DNA of 36,038 nt from UBA3792 sp964426415. Its GTDB lineage: Bacteria; Bacillota; Clostridia; Christensenellales; CAG-138. Positions 15,101-22,910 of the stretch are shown in pieces (the first letter of the stretch is position 1; every line of letters begins with the position of its first letter). The DNA is taken from the NCBI GenBank assembly GCA_964426415.1, contig CAYRQM010000018.1:1-36038 (forward strand), written 5' to 3'. Below the pieces are notes generated by a model. It was not told the DNA's origin, ran no database searches, and was given only the letters and a program-made list of their open reading frames with translations. Position numbers and translations under genes: made by a program.

Positions 15101-16446
15101 GTGCCGCTGTCGGGCATGGGAACCGCCGTGACCGCGCCCGGCGCCGCTGCCAGCGTTTCGCTTGCGCTCATGGCAACGCCCGTTACGATGAGGTCGTCGA
15201 TTTGGCAGGAGCCTGTGGACGTGATGGAGGCGGCTTCGCCCGTGTTGGATTCACAGCGCACATCGCCCATACGCGCAATGCGCATCTCGACGAGTGCGTC
15301 GCTGTCCCAAACGGGCAGATTGACGTAGACCGCGCTGAGCGACTTGCCCGTGCCGCCGACGTCCAAGGTGAGCAGCCCGCCCGGCACGTCCGTCCAAACG
15401 TCGTCTACCTTGGCCTGAAGCTGCAGATATTTGGGGCCTTCCTTTGAGCTTTGCGCCCAAAACGAGACCATGATTTGCTTGTAATTGGTGGTGTAAAAGC
15501 TGAAGTAAAAGCCTTTGCCGTCCTCGACCGTCGGGTCTTCGTAATTCCAGTTGGCAGCGCCGAAGGAACGCTTGGACACGGATGCGCCCGCGATGGTCGT
15601 CGTGCCGTGGCTGTAGAAATTGCCGCCCGTGATCGTGCCGCCAAAGTCGACCACCTGCGCTAAGTTCATCTCTTGCGTGATGGTGGAATCGGGCGTCGCC
15701 ACTTCGGGATCGTTTGCCGTGCCGAACGTCCAGCCAACCAGACTGCCCGCCTCGGCTGTGGAGCCGCCGCCGTTTCCGCCCGTTGCCGCGAACGCCTTCA
15801 AAAGCGGATATCCGCCCGTTGCCGCCTGTACCCAGTCGGTGGCGTTGTCATTGCCGTAGGCGGTACGGGTGACGGCACGCGTTGCAGAGCCCTTGGGCGC
15901 GGGGCCCGTGCCCAAATACAGGGATTGGGAACAGTCCGTTACCCCGACAAAATCAGCGATGTTGGCATTTGTGGGGATGTTGGTGTTGGTCAGCCCCGAA
16001 AGCGCATAGGTGGTTTTGACCAGCGCAATCTTGCAGTCGGTGGTGGTGCTGATCGCAAGCTCGGTGTTTTCCAGATCGGCTGCAACCGGCAATTCCTGCG
16101 CCGTTTTGCTGCCTGCCGCACCCTTGATGAGATAGTAGTTGCCCGCTTTGATGGTGCCAGAAAGCGCGTAGGTCTTGCCCGACGCCGTAGAGGTCGCCGC
16201 GGAGGTGAGATACTGAATCGACCAGCCCGCAAGCGAAACGTCCGCCGTGCCCGTATTCTTGAGCAGGATGTAGTCGTTGTTGTAGTAATTGGCGGTGGTT
16301 CCCTGTCCGCCGCCGCCGTAAAATTCGACGATGTAGACGCCGTCCGTGCCGATCTCTGCGCGTGCCGTGCGCACGCCAAAGCCGCCCGCCAGCAGCAGCA
16401 ACGCCAGCAGCAGCGACGGCAGGACTTTCTTCAAGAAACGATCCAT
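9163..16446 (-). CDS. Giant secreted multidomain PHP phosphoesterase with dockerin
   Basis: The 2427-residue protein opens with a signal peptide (about 1-30). Modules in order are: lamin-tail-like domain (about 33-170), beta-rich module (225-415), chitobiase-like Ig domain (about 430-510), second lamin-tail domain (523-720), another chitobiase-like segment, OB-fold (824-940), a second copy of the beta-rich module (1035-1218) and two more Ig-like segments. A PHP metal phosphoesterase domain follows (about 1415-1760) with His1422/His1424, Asp1455/His1456, His1568 and His1633 as likely metal ligands. Then come a glutamine-amidotransferase-like domain (1880-2105), two OB-folds (2155-2350) and a type I dockerin (about 2361-2427). 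The start at 16446 has an AAGGGGGAA ribosome site. It is probably an exported nuclease or phosphoesterase. No cohesin is encoded in the window. Confidence 0.88.
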   Translation of the reverse strand: MDRFLKKVLPSLLLALLLLAGGFGVRTARAEIGTDGVYIVEFYGGGGQGTTANYYNNDYILLKNTGTADVSLAGWSIQYLTSAATSTASGKTYALSGTIKAGNYYLIKGAAGSKTAQELPVAADLENTELAISTTTDCKIALVKTTYALSGLTNTNIPTNANIADFVGVTDCSQSLYLGTGPAPKGSATRAVTRTAYGNDNATDWVQAATGGYPLLKAFAATGGNGGGSTAEAGSLVGWTFGTANDPEVATPDSTITQEMNLAQVVDFGGTITGGNFYSHGTTTIAGASVSKRSFGAANWNYEDPTVEDGKGFYFSFYTTNYKQIMVSFWAQSSKEGPKYLQLQAKVDDVWTDVPGGLLTLDVGGTGKSLSAVYVNLPVWDSDALVEMRIARMGDVRCESNTGEAASITSTGSCQIDDLIVTGVAMSASETLAAAPGAVTAVPMPDSGTVSARTIVTLSCETESAAICYRQGNGVYQTINNHSTVVVYNGAPIYAFGTLDGAYGGAVATFDYTIDNTSEEIGAVSGNGPVVIEELYGSGGNKGSMYTSDYIVLRNISDAAVDIGGWSLLYASRYQAFSNTQAPTKCFTFASGTTIRAHGYLLVKCSAGVSQVGAYDLPNVDVEACNEVTESGVISYKYLTLSATGGKVALVQDANTCSGSDDPNLIDYVCWGSPNDYLGNGPAPVTDTLDCLTRAKTGDEGTMEYIFGGMYTGDNQADFLSAWPSPKSAVSPCCEEEYIAPVTSPDNPVLFTGDGVTLECATAGAVLYYSVDGGANWILYTGTIYPADGDNTLEFTAYATRDMGGYTVEGAYTAFGFAFVSPDGNYTIKQARAIIDHEVTVTGVVTFLEERQYSNYSMLTFTIQDDTAAIAVRGYSYNLEGVQVGREVTITGMRDSYKGLKQIQQAKRKEDTTPTLATWPTPVTATAAQLLDYDWAEAHESQYIALYGVRMDTINYNAGYGGTPPATAVIDETGAVNIHYIPTLDNIQKGDVVNVYAVLTQNAQDVVTNTDGFYLRIQDQTWIELVERPVDPADEYTLAAWDQGTGNESNQMLASGGAFAWRSVVSTGDAVTDQYKVEEPPEGVEVPTYAFTSSKSSIKTTGWNAEGRYIEFAFSTKDYTDIKLSARVRSSSAGPRNFKMQYSFDGVTFTDIEGGTITVMHNELNDTLMQLLNRRALPAYLADRDTVYLRWVLVDLMRADSTGVIGSVGSFNFTAVHILGTKVADAMEVTASPAAGEVSINTTVTLTGSGTNTYYRRYVAPTYEEGEAQGALVDLTDDNWLLYSEESKPLLDALPYVLQAYTETDGVRSRVFTFDYTQAKVAPIKSTAYTGTVRADTPITLSTETAGATIHASVTRNYGTGSAQTTSLSETDALHLTFTEESFPVRVEAYGTKTGYADSELLVLDYTLKVAGGEKLYFGQIHGHTSLSDGVGTIEDAFRYAKNTAKNVDYIIVTDHSNYFDNAATLGTMDGASLGYDISYVNDAGDTVNISKWELGHLMADRYTDATFVGNYGYEMTWTGQYGHMNTYATDGFVSRNNGVYTIRDGQGLQNYYKLLTQYPQSISMFNHPGTTFGTFDDFAYYSESYDAVIALIEVGNGEGAVSSGGYWPSYEQYDRALSKGWHLAPANNQDNHKGRWGDANTARDVVWTNDFTQNGIYQAMREMRQYATEDNNLEILYFLNDEPMGTVFETTPNALQFHVSVFDPNTGDKNFKLSVIADNGVTVYTESGVIGAEAKVFDFTLEPNYSYYYIRIDQADGDIAVTAPIWVGEVLKLGVASLTADVSVPVTNEAFGLKTALFNNESAPFEVTRVAYTVVGSPDPFYVDTTPFTVAAGAEMMHEATYTSATSGALTIQVAVTGVFEGRSCTFTATLETNVRNASDVLTIAVDASHDNAYISGDSAAQYMRLKEIAGLFDANVVLLENGISEAALDGVSLLIITAPYAGWGAASKAYSTAEVAAIKAYANAGGNLFLSGKADRGNGANSGNAALNALLAALDSDVTLRSDVVVDTQNATDASYRFSLGESACYNAQSRFLAGVLAESSLAYGSYAGASVQAGANAIVLVHGNANTFATSYANLNAAKPYLPIDTGSYTVRGTNTALVTSETLAGGGFLVVSGMAFFNDYQIPETENLGQVQNVNYYLTRNIILSSIAVSTIQEARDGMEGAWFCVEGTVTTNASGHSVNTAFFDSIYLQNETGGINLFPVNGAYSVGQTLWVTGYRGAYQGDAQLNDVSVYLMDAVEKPLSPTKVSTRESMSKKNAGKLVVIEGEIKSFSLNEGVLEYITVSDGSGEARVFLDGYITSDTAYDLGWIAVGKAVRVVGVASVGMHPDASGVDQLLPRIRVRDRAEIVQITSFESGALLGDVNCDTTVTSADAALLLRAIVGLSVLSEQGKINAEVSGDTVVTTADAAMILRYCVGLIKVFPAA

Positions 16447-16474
16447 TATTCTTCCCCCTTGCACACTTTGCATA

Positions 16475-16503
16475 AGTATACCATAAATAGGAATGGATGC
16501 ATA
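16475..16503 (-). promoter_or_regulatory. Promoter of the dockerin/PHP gene
   Basis: The minus strand has an extended -10 TGGTATACT (hexamer 16475-16480). The -35 TATGCA (16498-16503) is poor at 17 bp spacing. The gene sits behind the mutS2 terminator, so it needs its own promoter, and this is the best candidate. Confidence 0.6.
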
Positions 16504-16524
16504 GCCCCATTCTGAAAAGAAAGT

Positions 16525-16550
16525 AAAAAACAGACCGTTGCCGATCTGTT
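16525..16550 (-). terminator. Terminator of the DUF523-to-mutS2 operon
   Basis: On the minus strand AACAGATC and GGTCTGTT form an 8-bp stem with one G-T pair around a six-base loop, followed directly by TTTT. It lies 9 bp after the mutS2 stop codon and separates that operon from the dockerin/PHP gene. Confidence 0.88.
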
Positions 16551-16558
16551 TGTTTGTG

Positions 16559-18913
16559 CTATTTGAGTGTGACCACGGTGACGCCCGCGTCGCCCTCGCC
16601 GTATTGTCCGATGCGGAACGACTTGACACGCGGAAGCGTCTTGAGGTATTGCTGCACGCCCGTGCGCAGCGCCCCCGTGCCCTTGCCGTGAATGATGTTG
16701 AATTCGGTACGTCCCGTCAGGGTGCAGTCGTCGATGTAGGCGTCGATGGCAAGCTTTGCATCGTCCACCAAGTAGCCCCGCAAATCCAGCTCGTACTTGA
16801 CGGTTTTGAGGTCGGTGATGATCTCACGCGGTTTAGCGGCAACGGCCTTTGGCGATTCGGTTTGCTCCATTCTGCGCAGGTCGGACAGCGGTACATACAG
16901 CTTCATCGCGCCTGCCTGCACCTGCACCATGCCCTTTGCGTCGGACGTTTTCAGCACGATGGCGTCGCCGTTGACGCTGACGACGTGTACCTTTTGCCCC
17001 TTCTGTACGGCGGACGGCGGCACGCCGTATGCTTCGTTTTGGCGCACGCTGTCGTAGAGCTTGGATTCCGTCTCGCGCATGGCGTCGCGGGACGCTTGAA
17101 TCGCCCGTTCCAACGCCTTGGTGTCGATGTTTTCCATTTGGCGCAGATTAGAGATGAGCGTGTCCATTTCGCGCTTGGTCTCCTGCACCACGCGGCGCGC
17201 ATCCTCACGCGCCTTGTCCCGCAGAACGCTTCGCTCCTCTTTGAGCTTGGTGCGCTCCGCATCCAAGGATTCGCGGATGCGCCTTGCCTCTATCAGCTCG
17301 GTTTCTGTTTGGTTGGCGCGTTCCTCTGCGATGCGGCGCTGCTCCTCCGCGCCGCGCAAGACGTCCTCGAACGCGACATCCTCTTTTTTGAGGAAATCCC
17401 TTGCGCGATCGACCACGGAATCCAAAAGCCCCAATCTGTGGCTGATTTCGAATGCGTTGGACTTGCCCGGAATGCCGATGAACAGGCGGTAGGTGGGGCA
17501 AAGCCGATCGACGTCGAATTCCATGGAGGCGTTTTGCATCCCCGCACGGGTGAGCGCGAACGCCTTGATCTCGGAATAGTGGGTGGTGGCAAACGTGGTG
17601 GCGCGGCAGCACTGCAGGTATTCCAAAATGGCCTGCGCGAGCGCGGCGCCTTCGTTTGGGTCGGTGCCTGCGCACAGCTCGTCCAACAGCACCAGCGTGC
17701 GTTCGTCGGCTTGGGACAGGATGCTCACGATGTTGGTCATGTGCGCCGAGAACGTGGACAGCGACTGCTCGATGGACTGCTCGTCGCCGATGTCGGCGAA
17801 AACCTCGTCGAACAAGGCGATGTCGCTGTTCTCGTCGGCAGGAATGAACATGCCCGACAGCGCCATCAGGGTGAACAGCCCGACGGTCTTTAAGGTGACC
17901 GTCTTGCCGCCCGTATTGGGGCCTGTGACGATCAGCGTGTCGTAACCGTCGCCAATCCAAACGGAGATGGGCACAACCTTGTGCTTGTCAATCAGCGGAT
18001 GGCGGCCGTTCTTGATGCGAATGACGCCCTGCTCGTTGAGCTTGGGGCAATTTGCCCGCATGTCCCGCGCAAGGATTGCCTTTGCAAAGATGCAGTCCAG
18101 CTCGCCAAGCAAGCCGAGACTTTCGTAGAGCTCGTCGGCAAACGGTGCGATGAGCGCGGTCAGCCCTGCCAAGATGCGTTCGATCTCTTTTGCTTCGTCC
18201 AGCATCAGCTTGCGGTATGCGTTGCCAAGCTCGACCACCGCAGCAGGCTCGATGAACAGCGTTTGCCCGCTGCTGCTTTGATCGTGAATGAGGCCACCCA
18301 CCTGCGTGCGAAACTCTGCCTTGACGGGAATCGCATAGCGCCCGTTGCGCATGGTGATGATGGGCTCTTGGAGATATTTGGAGAAGGACGCGTTCTTGAG
18401 GTAGCTGTTGAGCTTTTCGCGGACGCGCTCGTTGGTGATGCGCATTTGCCGCCGAATGCGGGCAAGCTCGGGCGAGGCGTTGTCGGCAATCTCGTCCTCG
18501 GAAAGAATGCAGCGCGAGATCTCGTCTTCGATGGAGCTGTGGGCGGAAAGCTGGTTGGCGATGTGATGCAAGGAGGTTTCCTCGTCGCCCGAAAGCAGCA
18601 CTTCCCGCGCTTTGCGGCTGACGCGCAGACAGATTGCCAAATCCAACAACTCGGCGATGGACAGCGTGTACACCGCGTGCATCCGCTTGAGCAGCCCGCG
18701 CAAATCGGGGAACCCGTCGATGGGCGTATGCCCCGTCCTGCGATAGATGGAATCGGCTTCCCACGTTTGGCGCAGCAAAACGCGCGCTTGCTCGATGTTG
18801 TCGGTGGGTTCCAAGGCGTCTACAAGCCCGCGCCCAATTTCGGACGCCGCATGGGTCTTACATTGGGCACGAATCTTGTCGTATTCTAATGTGTGAAAAG
18901 CTCTTTGATTCAT
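16559..18913 (-). CDS. mutS2: MutS2 ATPase / endonuclease
   Basis: The 784-residue protein has the full MutS2 layout. A clamp and core region (1-300) precedes the ATPase domain with Walker A GPNTGGKT (331-338) and Walker B LVLLDE (407-412) followed by the signature CAGTDPNEG. A long charged coiled coil (about 500-620) and a C-terminal Smr domain (about 706-784) with LDLRG and HGKGTGALR complete it. MutS2 lacks the mismatch-binding domain of MutS. It has been linked to suppression of recombination and, more recently, to splitting of collided ribosomes. The length matches the family (about 780-790). It is the last gene of the operon, 10 bp after the htrA-like gene, with a weak ribosome site, so it likely depends on upstream translation. 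Confidence 0.97.
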   Translation of the reverse strand: MNQRAFHTLEYDKIRAQCKTHAASEIGRGLVDALEPTDNIEQARVLLRQTWEADSIYRRTGHTPIDGFPDLRGLLKRMHAVYTLSIAELLDLAICLRVSRKAREVLLSGDEETSLHHIANQLSAHSSIEDEISRCILSEDEIADNASPELARIRRQMRITNERVREKLNSYLKNASFSKYLQEPIITMRNGRYAIPVKAEFRTQVGGLIHDQSSSGQTLFIEPAAVVELGNAYRKLMLDEAKEIERILAGLTALIAPFADELYESLGLLGELDCIFAKAILARDMRANCPKLNEQGVIRIKNGRHPLIDKHKVVPISVWIGDGYDTLIVTGPNTGGKTVTLKTVGLFTLMALSGMFIPADENSDIALFDEVFADIGDEQSIEQSLSTFSAHMTNIVSILSQADERTLVLLDELCAGTDPNEGAALAQAILEYLQCCRATTFATTHYSEIKAFALTRAGMQNASMEFDVDRLCPTYRLFIGIPGKSNAFEISHRLGLLDSVVDRARDFLKKEDVAFEDVLRGAEEQRRIAEERANQTETELIEARRIRESLDAERTKLKEERSVLRDKAREDARRVVQETKREMDTLISNLRQMENIDTKALERAIQASRDAMRETESKLYDSVRQNEAYGVPPSAVQKGQKVHVVSVNGDAIVLKTSDAKGMVQVQAGAMKLYVPLSDLRRMEQTESPKAVAAKPREIITDLKTVKYELDLRGYLVDDAKLAIDAYIDDCTLTGRTEFNIIHGKGTGALRTGVQQYLKTLPRVKSFRIGQYGEGDAGVTVVTLK

Positions 18914-18923
18914 AGTGGTTGCC

Positions 18924-20330
18924 TTACGGCATGGCGTTCATATCCCCCACCGTGACGGTGACGTCCAGCTTTGTTGTGCCGCGCAGCACGGTAAAGCGCA
19001 CCGTGTCGCCGATGGAGAGCGTGTGGATGTATGCGATCATGTCGTCTTGGGACGCAAGCGCCGTGCCGTCGATCGCAAGGATGATGTCGTTGACCTGCAT
19101 GCCCGCAAGGTCGGCGGGCCCGCCTTCGGTCACAGCATACACATAGACGCCCGGTTCGGTGTTGGCGGCTGCCGCCGTTTCTGCGTCGCGGGTGGAGATG
19201 GTGACGCCGATGCCCGGGCGCTGCACGCCGCCTGCCGAAATGAGGCTGTCCACCACCGACATGACGTTGTTGATGGGCAGTGCAAAGCCGATGCCCTCGG
19301 AGGGAACCGCGTTGCCGTAATCGTCGTAGCCTGCCGTGACATACTTGGCGCTGTTCATGCCGATGACCTCGCCCTTCATGTTGATGAGCGGGCCGCCGCT
19401 GTTGCCAAAGTTGATGGCGGCGTCGGTTTGGAGATACTCGTTGGTGAAGCCGTCGATGTTGATGTTGCGCGCTTTGGCGCTGATGATGCCAAGCGTGACG
19501 GAGCCGAACAGCTCGGTGGAGTCCAAAGGATTGCCGATGGCAAGCACGGATTCGCCCACGCGCACGGCGTCGGAATTGCCAAGCGGCAGCGCGACCAAGT
19601 TGGTGCGGTCGATCTTGAGCACGGCAATGTCGGTGGAAACGTCCGCACCGATCAGCTTGGCGTCAATCTCGGTGCCGTCCTCCAAAAGAACGGTGAGCTT
19701 TTCGGCGTCCTCCACGACGTGTTGGTTGGTGACGATATAGCCGTTTGTGGTGATAACAAAGCCTGTGCCGCTGCCCCATTCGACCAGCGATGTGCCGGTG
19801 TAGCCCGTGTGGGAACGGTAGTTGACAACCCCGACCACGCCGGGCGAAACCGCTTCGACCATGTCGGGAAGCTCGGCATACGCCGCTTCGGGCGTCGGTG
19901 CAAAGTAGTTCTTGTACAGTGTATCCGGCTCGTTGGTGGGCGCCGGCGTTGCCGATGCGTCGGCTGTCGGCGCTGCCGTGGGCTTCGCGGTGGGCTTTGG
20001 CGTCGGCGCTGCCGTGGGTTTTGCCGTTGCTTCGGCGGAAGGTGCTGACGTTGCATCAGCGGAAGCGTCGGGCGCCGCAGTCTGCGCGTCCGCTTGCGGG
20101 ATAATCCTGCCCAAGCGGTGATACGCTTCTACGGTGAACGATTCGGCAAGCTTTTTGGCATTGCCGACCCATGCGCCGTTGTTGTAAAACGCCAAGAATG
20201 TGCCAAAGCCCAGCGCAAGAACCAACACCGCGATCAGAGCAAGCACAAAGATATTGCCTGCGCGGCGCGCTCTGCGAACGCCTCGATTCATTTTGTACTC
20301 ACAAGGATACGGGATCAATCTACGTGCCAT
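18924..20330 (-). CDS. htrA: HtrA/DegP-like membrane serine protease
   Basis: The 468-residue protein has a basic cytoplasmic N terminus, one membrane helix (about 27-50) and a low-complexity Ala/Pro/Thr/Ser linker (80-135) with repeated PTAAPTPKPTAKPT-like units. The trypsin-like protease domain has catalytic His204 (TNQHVV), Asp234 (STDIAVL) and Ser311 (GNSGGP). One PDZ domain follows (about 372-463). HtrA proteases degrade misfolded proteins at the outer face of the membrane. The start at 20330 is favoured over Met14 because GGAGGT lies seven bases before it. It overlaps the histidine kinase gene by 11 bp, a common arrangement in which the two-component pair controls the protease. Confidence 0.95.
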   Translation of the reverse strand: MARRLIPYPCEYKMNRGVRRARRAGNIFVLALIAVLVLALGFGTFLAFYNNGAWVGNAKKLAESFTVEAYHRLGRIIPQADAQTAAPDASADATSAPSAEATAKPTAAPTPKPTAKPTAAPTADASATPAPTNEPDTLYKNYFAPTPEAAYAELPDMVEAVSPGVVGVVNYRSHTGYTGTSLVEWGSGTGFVITTNGYIVTNQHVVEDAEKLTVLLEDGTEIDAKLIGADVSTDIAVLKIDRTNLVALPLGNSDAVRVGESVLAIGNPLDSTELFGSVTLGIISAKARNINIDGFTNEYLQTDAAINFGNSGGPLINMKGEVIGMNSAKYVTAGYDDYGNAVPSEGIGFALPINNVMSVVDSLISAGGVQRPGIGVTISTRDAETAAAANTEPGVYVYAVTEGGPADLAGMQVNDIILAIDGTALASQDDMIAYIHTLSIGDTVRFTVLRGTTKLDVTVTVGDMNAMP

Positions 20331-21765
20331 TGCGTTTACCTCCGTCCGTGACTCGTTTCATCATGCTTGCGCGTTCTAACGTGAATGTGAACTGTGTGCC
20401 GCGGCCGCGCGCGCTGCGTACCGTGATGGTTTGTCCATGCTGCTCGATGATGCGTTTGACGATGGACAGACCCAGCCCCGAACCAACCTGCGGTGCAGGC
20501 GTGTGCGCTTTCTCGACCTTGTAGAAGCGATCGAAGACATGGGGCACATCCTCCTGCGGAATGCCGATGCCGTTGTCGCGCACCGTGACGTAGACTTCCT
20601 TGCGCATGGAATACGTCGAAAGGCAGACGGTGGTGCGGTCGGGCGAATACTTGATCGCGTTGTCAATCAGGTTGCGCAAAACCTGCCCGATCTGTGCGCT
20701 GTCTGCGTAGACAAAGCACTGCTCCTGTGCGAAGCGAACGTCCATCTCCATGTACTTTTCGGTCAAACGCGCTTCGAACGTCAGAAGCGTCCGACGCACC
20801 AGCTCGTTGATGTCGAACGTTTCGTAATGCAGCTCGATCGTGCCCGACTCGATGCGGGCAAGGTCTAAAAGGTCGTTGACCATCGTCGTCATGCGACGGG
20901 TCTCGTTGAGTACGATCTCGATGTATTCGTCGCAGCTTTCCTTCGGAATCGTACCGTCGTGCATCGCCTCCAAAAAACCTTTCATGGAGGTGAGCGGCGA
21001 ACGCAGCTCGTGGGAGACGTTCGCCACAAAGCTGCGGCGCGTGTCCTCGAGCCCTCTCAGCTGCTCTGCCATTTCGTTGAAGCTGCGTCCCAACTGCGCC
21101 GCCTCGTCCTTGCCCTGCACCGCGATGCGCTGTGAAAAATCGCCGCGGGAATAGCATTGCACCGTGTGGTTGATCTCGACGAAGGGATTGATGACGGCAA
21201 AGGCGTTGTAGTAGGATACGACAACCGACGCCACGATCCCAAGGAGGCAGATGAGAACGACCCAAAGCAGCGTTTGCACCATGTGCGCGTTGACCAAGGT
21301 CAGATCGGCATGGAGCAGAAGCGTGACGGTTTGTTCGCCGATGGCAGCAGAAGATACAAGCGTCAGAATCGGCAGATCGCCCGTCTTGAAGAAGAGGCGC
21401 GTCGTCTCGCCAAGCGCCGCGTCGCCGCAGCGGGTTTCATTGAGCGGACACGATGCGTACGGCGTCCATTTGGACGCAGCCGCACAATACGTTTGCAGCG
21501 TGCCTTGCGCGTCGACCTGTTCGATGAGCAGATCGTTGCTTTCGGCGGCGTTTTGAAGGATCGCTGCCGTATCGGAAGGAGACTCGGTCAAAACATCGGC
21601 GACGAATGACGCCTGCCGCTGCAGTTGCTCCCGAACCTCTTGCATCCTTTGCGCATAGACCACCGTGCAAATCACGACGCCTACCACCAAGATGGCGGGC
21701 ACGACCGTGATGCTTTGCATGAACAGCATACGCGAGAAGATTGTTTTGAAACGAATCCTCCGCAT
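20320..21765 (-). CDS. Sensor histidine kinase, PhoR/ResE-like
   Basis: The 481-residue protein has membrane helix 1 (about 17-38), an outer sensor region of about 120 residues (39-162, with three cysteines), and helix 2 (about 163-186). A HAMP linker (about 187-240) and the kinase core follow. The H box is FVANVSHELRSPLTS with phospho-acceptor His252, the N box is RNLIDNAIKYS (364-374), G1 is DNGIG (397-401), and G2 is GSGLGLSI (428-435). It is a complete class I kinase. It starts 9 bp after the response regulator, so the two form a cognate pair. The signal is unknown; the HtrA gene directly behind suggests envelope stress. Confidence 0.96.
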   Translation of the reverse strand: MRRIRFKTIFSRMLFMQSITVVPAILVVGVVICTVVYAQRMQEVREQLQRQASFVADVLTESPSDTAAILQNAAESNDLLIEQVDAQGTLQTYCAAASKWTPYASCPLNETRCGDAALGETTRLFFKTGDLPILTLVSSAAIGEQTVTLLLHADLTLVNAHMVQTLLWVVLICLLGIVASVVVSYYNAFAVINPFVEINHTVQCYSRGDFSQRIAVQGKDEAAQLGRSFNEMAEQLRGLEDTRRSFVANVSHELRSPLTSMKGFLEAMHDGTIPKESCDEYIEIVLNETRRMTTMVNDLLDLARIESGTIELHYETFDINELVRRTLLTFEARLTEKYMEMDVRFAQEQCFVYADSAQIGQVLRNLIDNAIKYSPDRTTVCLSTYSMRKEVYVTVRDNGIGIPQEDVPHVFDRFYKVEKAHTPAPQVGSGLGLSIVKRIIEQHGQTITVRSARGRGTQFTFTLERASMMKRVTDGGKRNGT

Positions 21766-21774
21766 CGCAAACGC

Positions 21775-22458
21775 CTACTGGCGAACTTCGAACTTGTAGC
21801 CCACGCCCCAAACCGTTTTGAGCTGCCAGCTGTCGCGTTCGCCCAGCTTCTCGCGGATGCGCTTGACGTGGACGTCCACCGTGCGGGAATCGCCGAAGAA
21901 GTCGAATCCCCAAACCTGCTCCAAAAGCTGTTCGCGGGTGAAAACCTTGCCGCTGTGGGACGCAAGGAAGTATAAAAGCTCGATCTCCTTGGGCGGCATT
22001 TCCAACTGGACGCCGTCCAAGATGACGGAATAGTTTTCAAGAGAGATGGACAGATCGGGCAATGCGATGGAACGTTCGCCGTCCGTTGCGGGTGCGAAAC
22101 GCCGCAGCACCGCCTTGATGCGCGCCACCAGCTCGTTGGAATCGAAGGGCTTGGCGATGTAGTCGTCCGCGCCCAGCTCCAGCCCGCGCACACGTTCGCC
22201 CGTGTCGCCCTTTGCCGTCAGCATAATCACGGGCGTGGTGCTTTCCTGTCGAATCTCGTGGAGGATCGACCAGCCATCCATGCCGGGCAGCATGACGTCC
22301 AACACGACCAGCGTCGGCTTTACCGTGCGGAACGCCTGCATCGCCTCGTAGCCTGTCGTGCAGGTGCTCACCGCAAACCCTGCCTTTTTGAGATACAGCT
22401 CGATGATGGCAAGAATGTTTCTGTCGTCATCAATGACCAAAATGGTGTTGTTCTCCAT
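21775..22458 (-). CDS. OmpR/PhoB-family response regulator
   Basis: The 227-residue protein has a receiver domain with acidic pocket DDD near residues 10-12, phospho-acceptor Asp54 (VVLDVMLPG), Thr81 and Lys103. A winged-helix DNA-binding domain follows (about 130-227) with SRTVDVHVKRIREKLG and the terminal VWGVGYKF hallmark. The ATG at 22458 is chosen because GAGGAGGT lies just before it. An upstream in-frame TTG would place that ribosome site inside the gene. It follows the DUF523 gene by 10 bp and precedes its kinase. Confidence 0.97.
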   Translation of the reverse strand: MENNTILVIDDDRNILAIIELYLKKAGFAVSTCTTGYEAMQAFRTVKPTLVVLDVMLPGMDGWSILHEIRQESTTPVIMLTAKGDTGERVRGLELGADDYIAKPFDSNELVARIKAVLRRFAPATDGERSIALPDLSISLENYSVILDGVQLEMPPKEIELLYFLASHSGKVFTREQLLEQVWGFDFFGDSRTVDVHVKRIREKLGERDSWQLKTVWGVGYKFEVRQ

Positions 22459-22468
22459 ACGAACCTCC

Positions 22469-22882
22469 TCAATCTCTCGTTTCAACAGCGACGCCGTTTT
22501 GCAGCAGAAGCTCCGCCGTTACGCCGTTTCCTTGGCGCAATCCGCCCGAAAACGACCCGTCATATATGGTTCCCAGCCCGCAGGACGGGCTGCGCGCTTT
22601 TAGGATTGCACGCTCGCATCCATACAGCTTTGCAATGCGCAGCGCCTCGTTTGCGCCGCGCAGAAAGGATTCCGTCACGTCGCGTCCGTCCGACGCCATC
22701 ACGCGGGTATCGTCCGCCGTGCGCTCAGAGGGCAGACGCGGACATGGCAAACCGCCCAAGGCTTCCGGACATATGGGGATCGCCTTGCCTGCGCGTACCA
22801 GCGCCATGATCTCCTCGGATGGTTTTGTGTCGCCGTCATAGCGGCAACGATAGCCTGCCAAACAGGCGCTGACCAGAATCAT
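22469..22882 (-). CDS. DUF523 family protein
   Basis: The 137-residue protein matches the DUF523 family pattern. It opens with MILVSACLAGYRCRYDG, continues with a CPEALGGLPCPRLPSE block near residue 40 and has the cysteine-containing KARSPSCGLGTIYDG motif near residue 100. The conserved cysteines suggest a metal or redox role, and members appear as small domains of unknown function in many Firmicutes. The start at 22882 is supported by GAGGGAG about eight bases upstream. The gene leads the operon with the two-component system, HtrA and MutS2. Its role there is unknown. Confidence 0.9.
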   Translation of the reverse strand: MILVSACLAGYRCRYDGDTKPSEEIMALVRAGKAIPICPEALGGLPCPRLPSERTADDTRVMASDGRDVTESFLRGANEALRIAKLYGCERAILKARSPSCGLGTIYDGSFSGGLRQGNGVTAELLLQNGVAVETRD

Positions 22883-22910
22883 CGCATTCTCCCTCTTGAT
22901 ATTTAGAATC

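Noticed and set aside
16447..16629. N-terminal extension of the dockerin/PHP protein
   Set aside because: The frame is open upstream, but the signal peptide begins at the ATG at 16446, which has a good ribosome site. The extension would run through the mutS2 terminator.
22459..22485. Upstream TTG start for the response regulator
   Set aside because: It would put the strong GAGGAGGT ribosome site inside the gene, and the nine extra residues are not part of a receiver domain.
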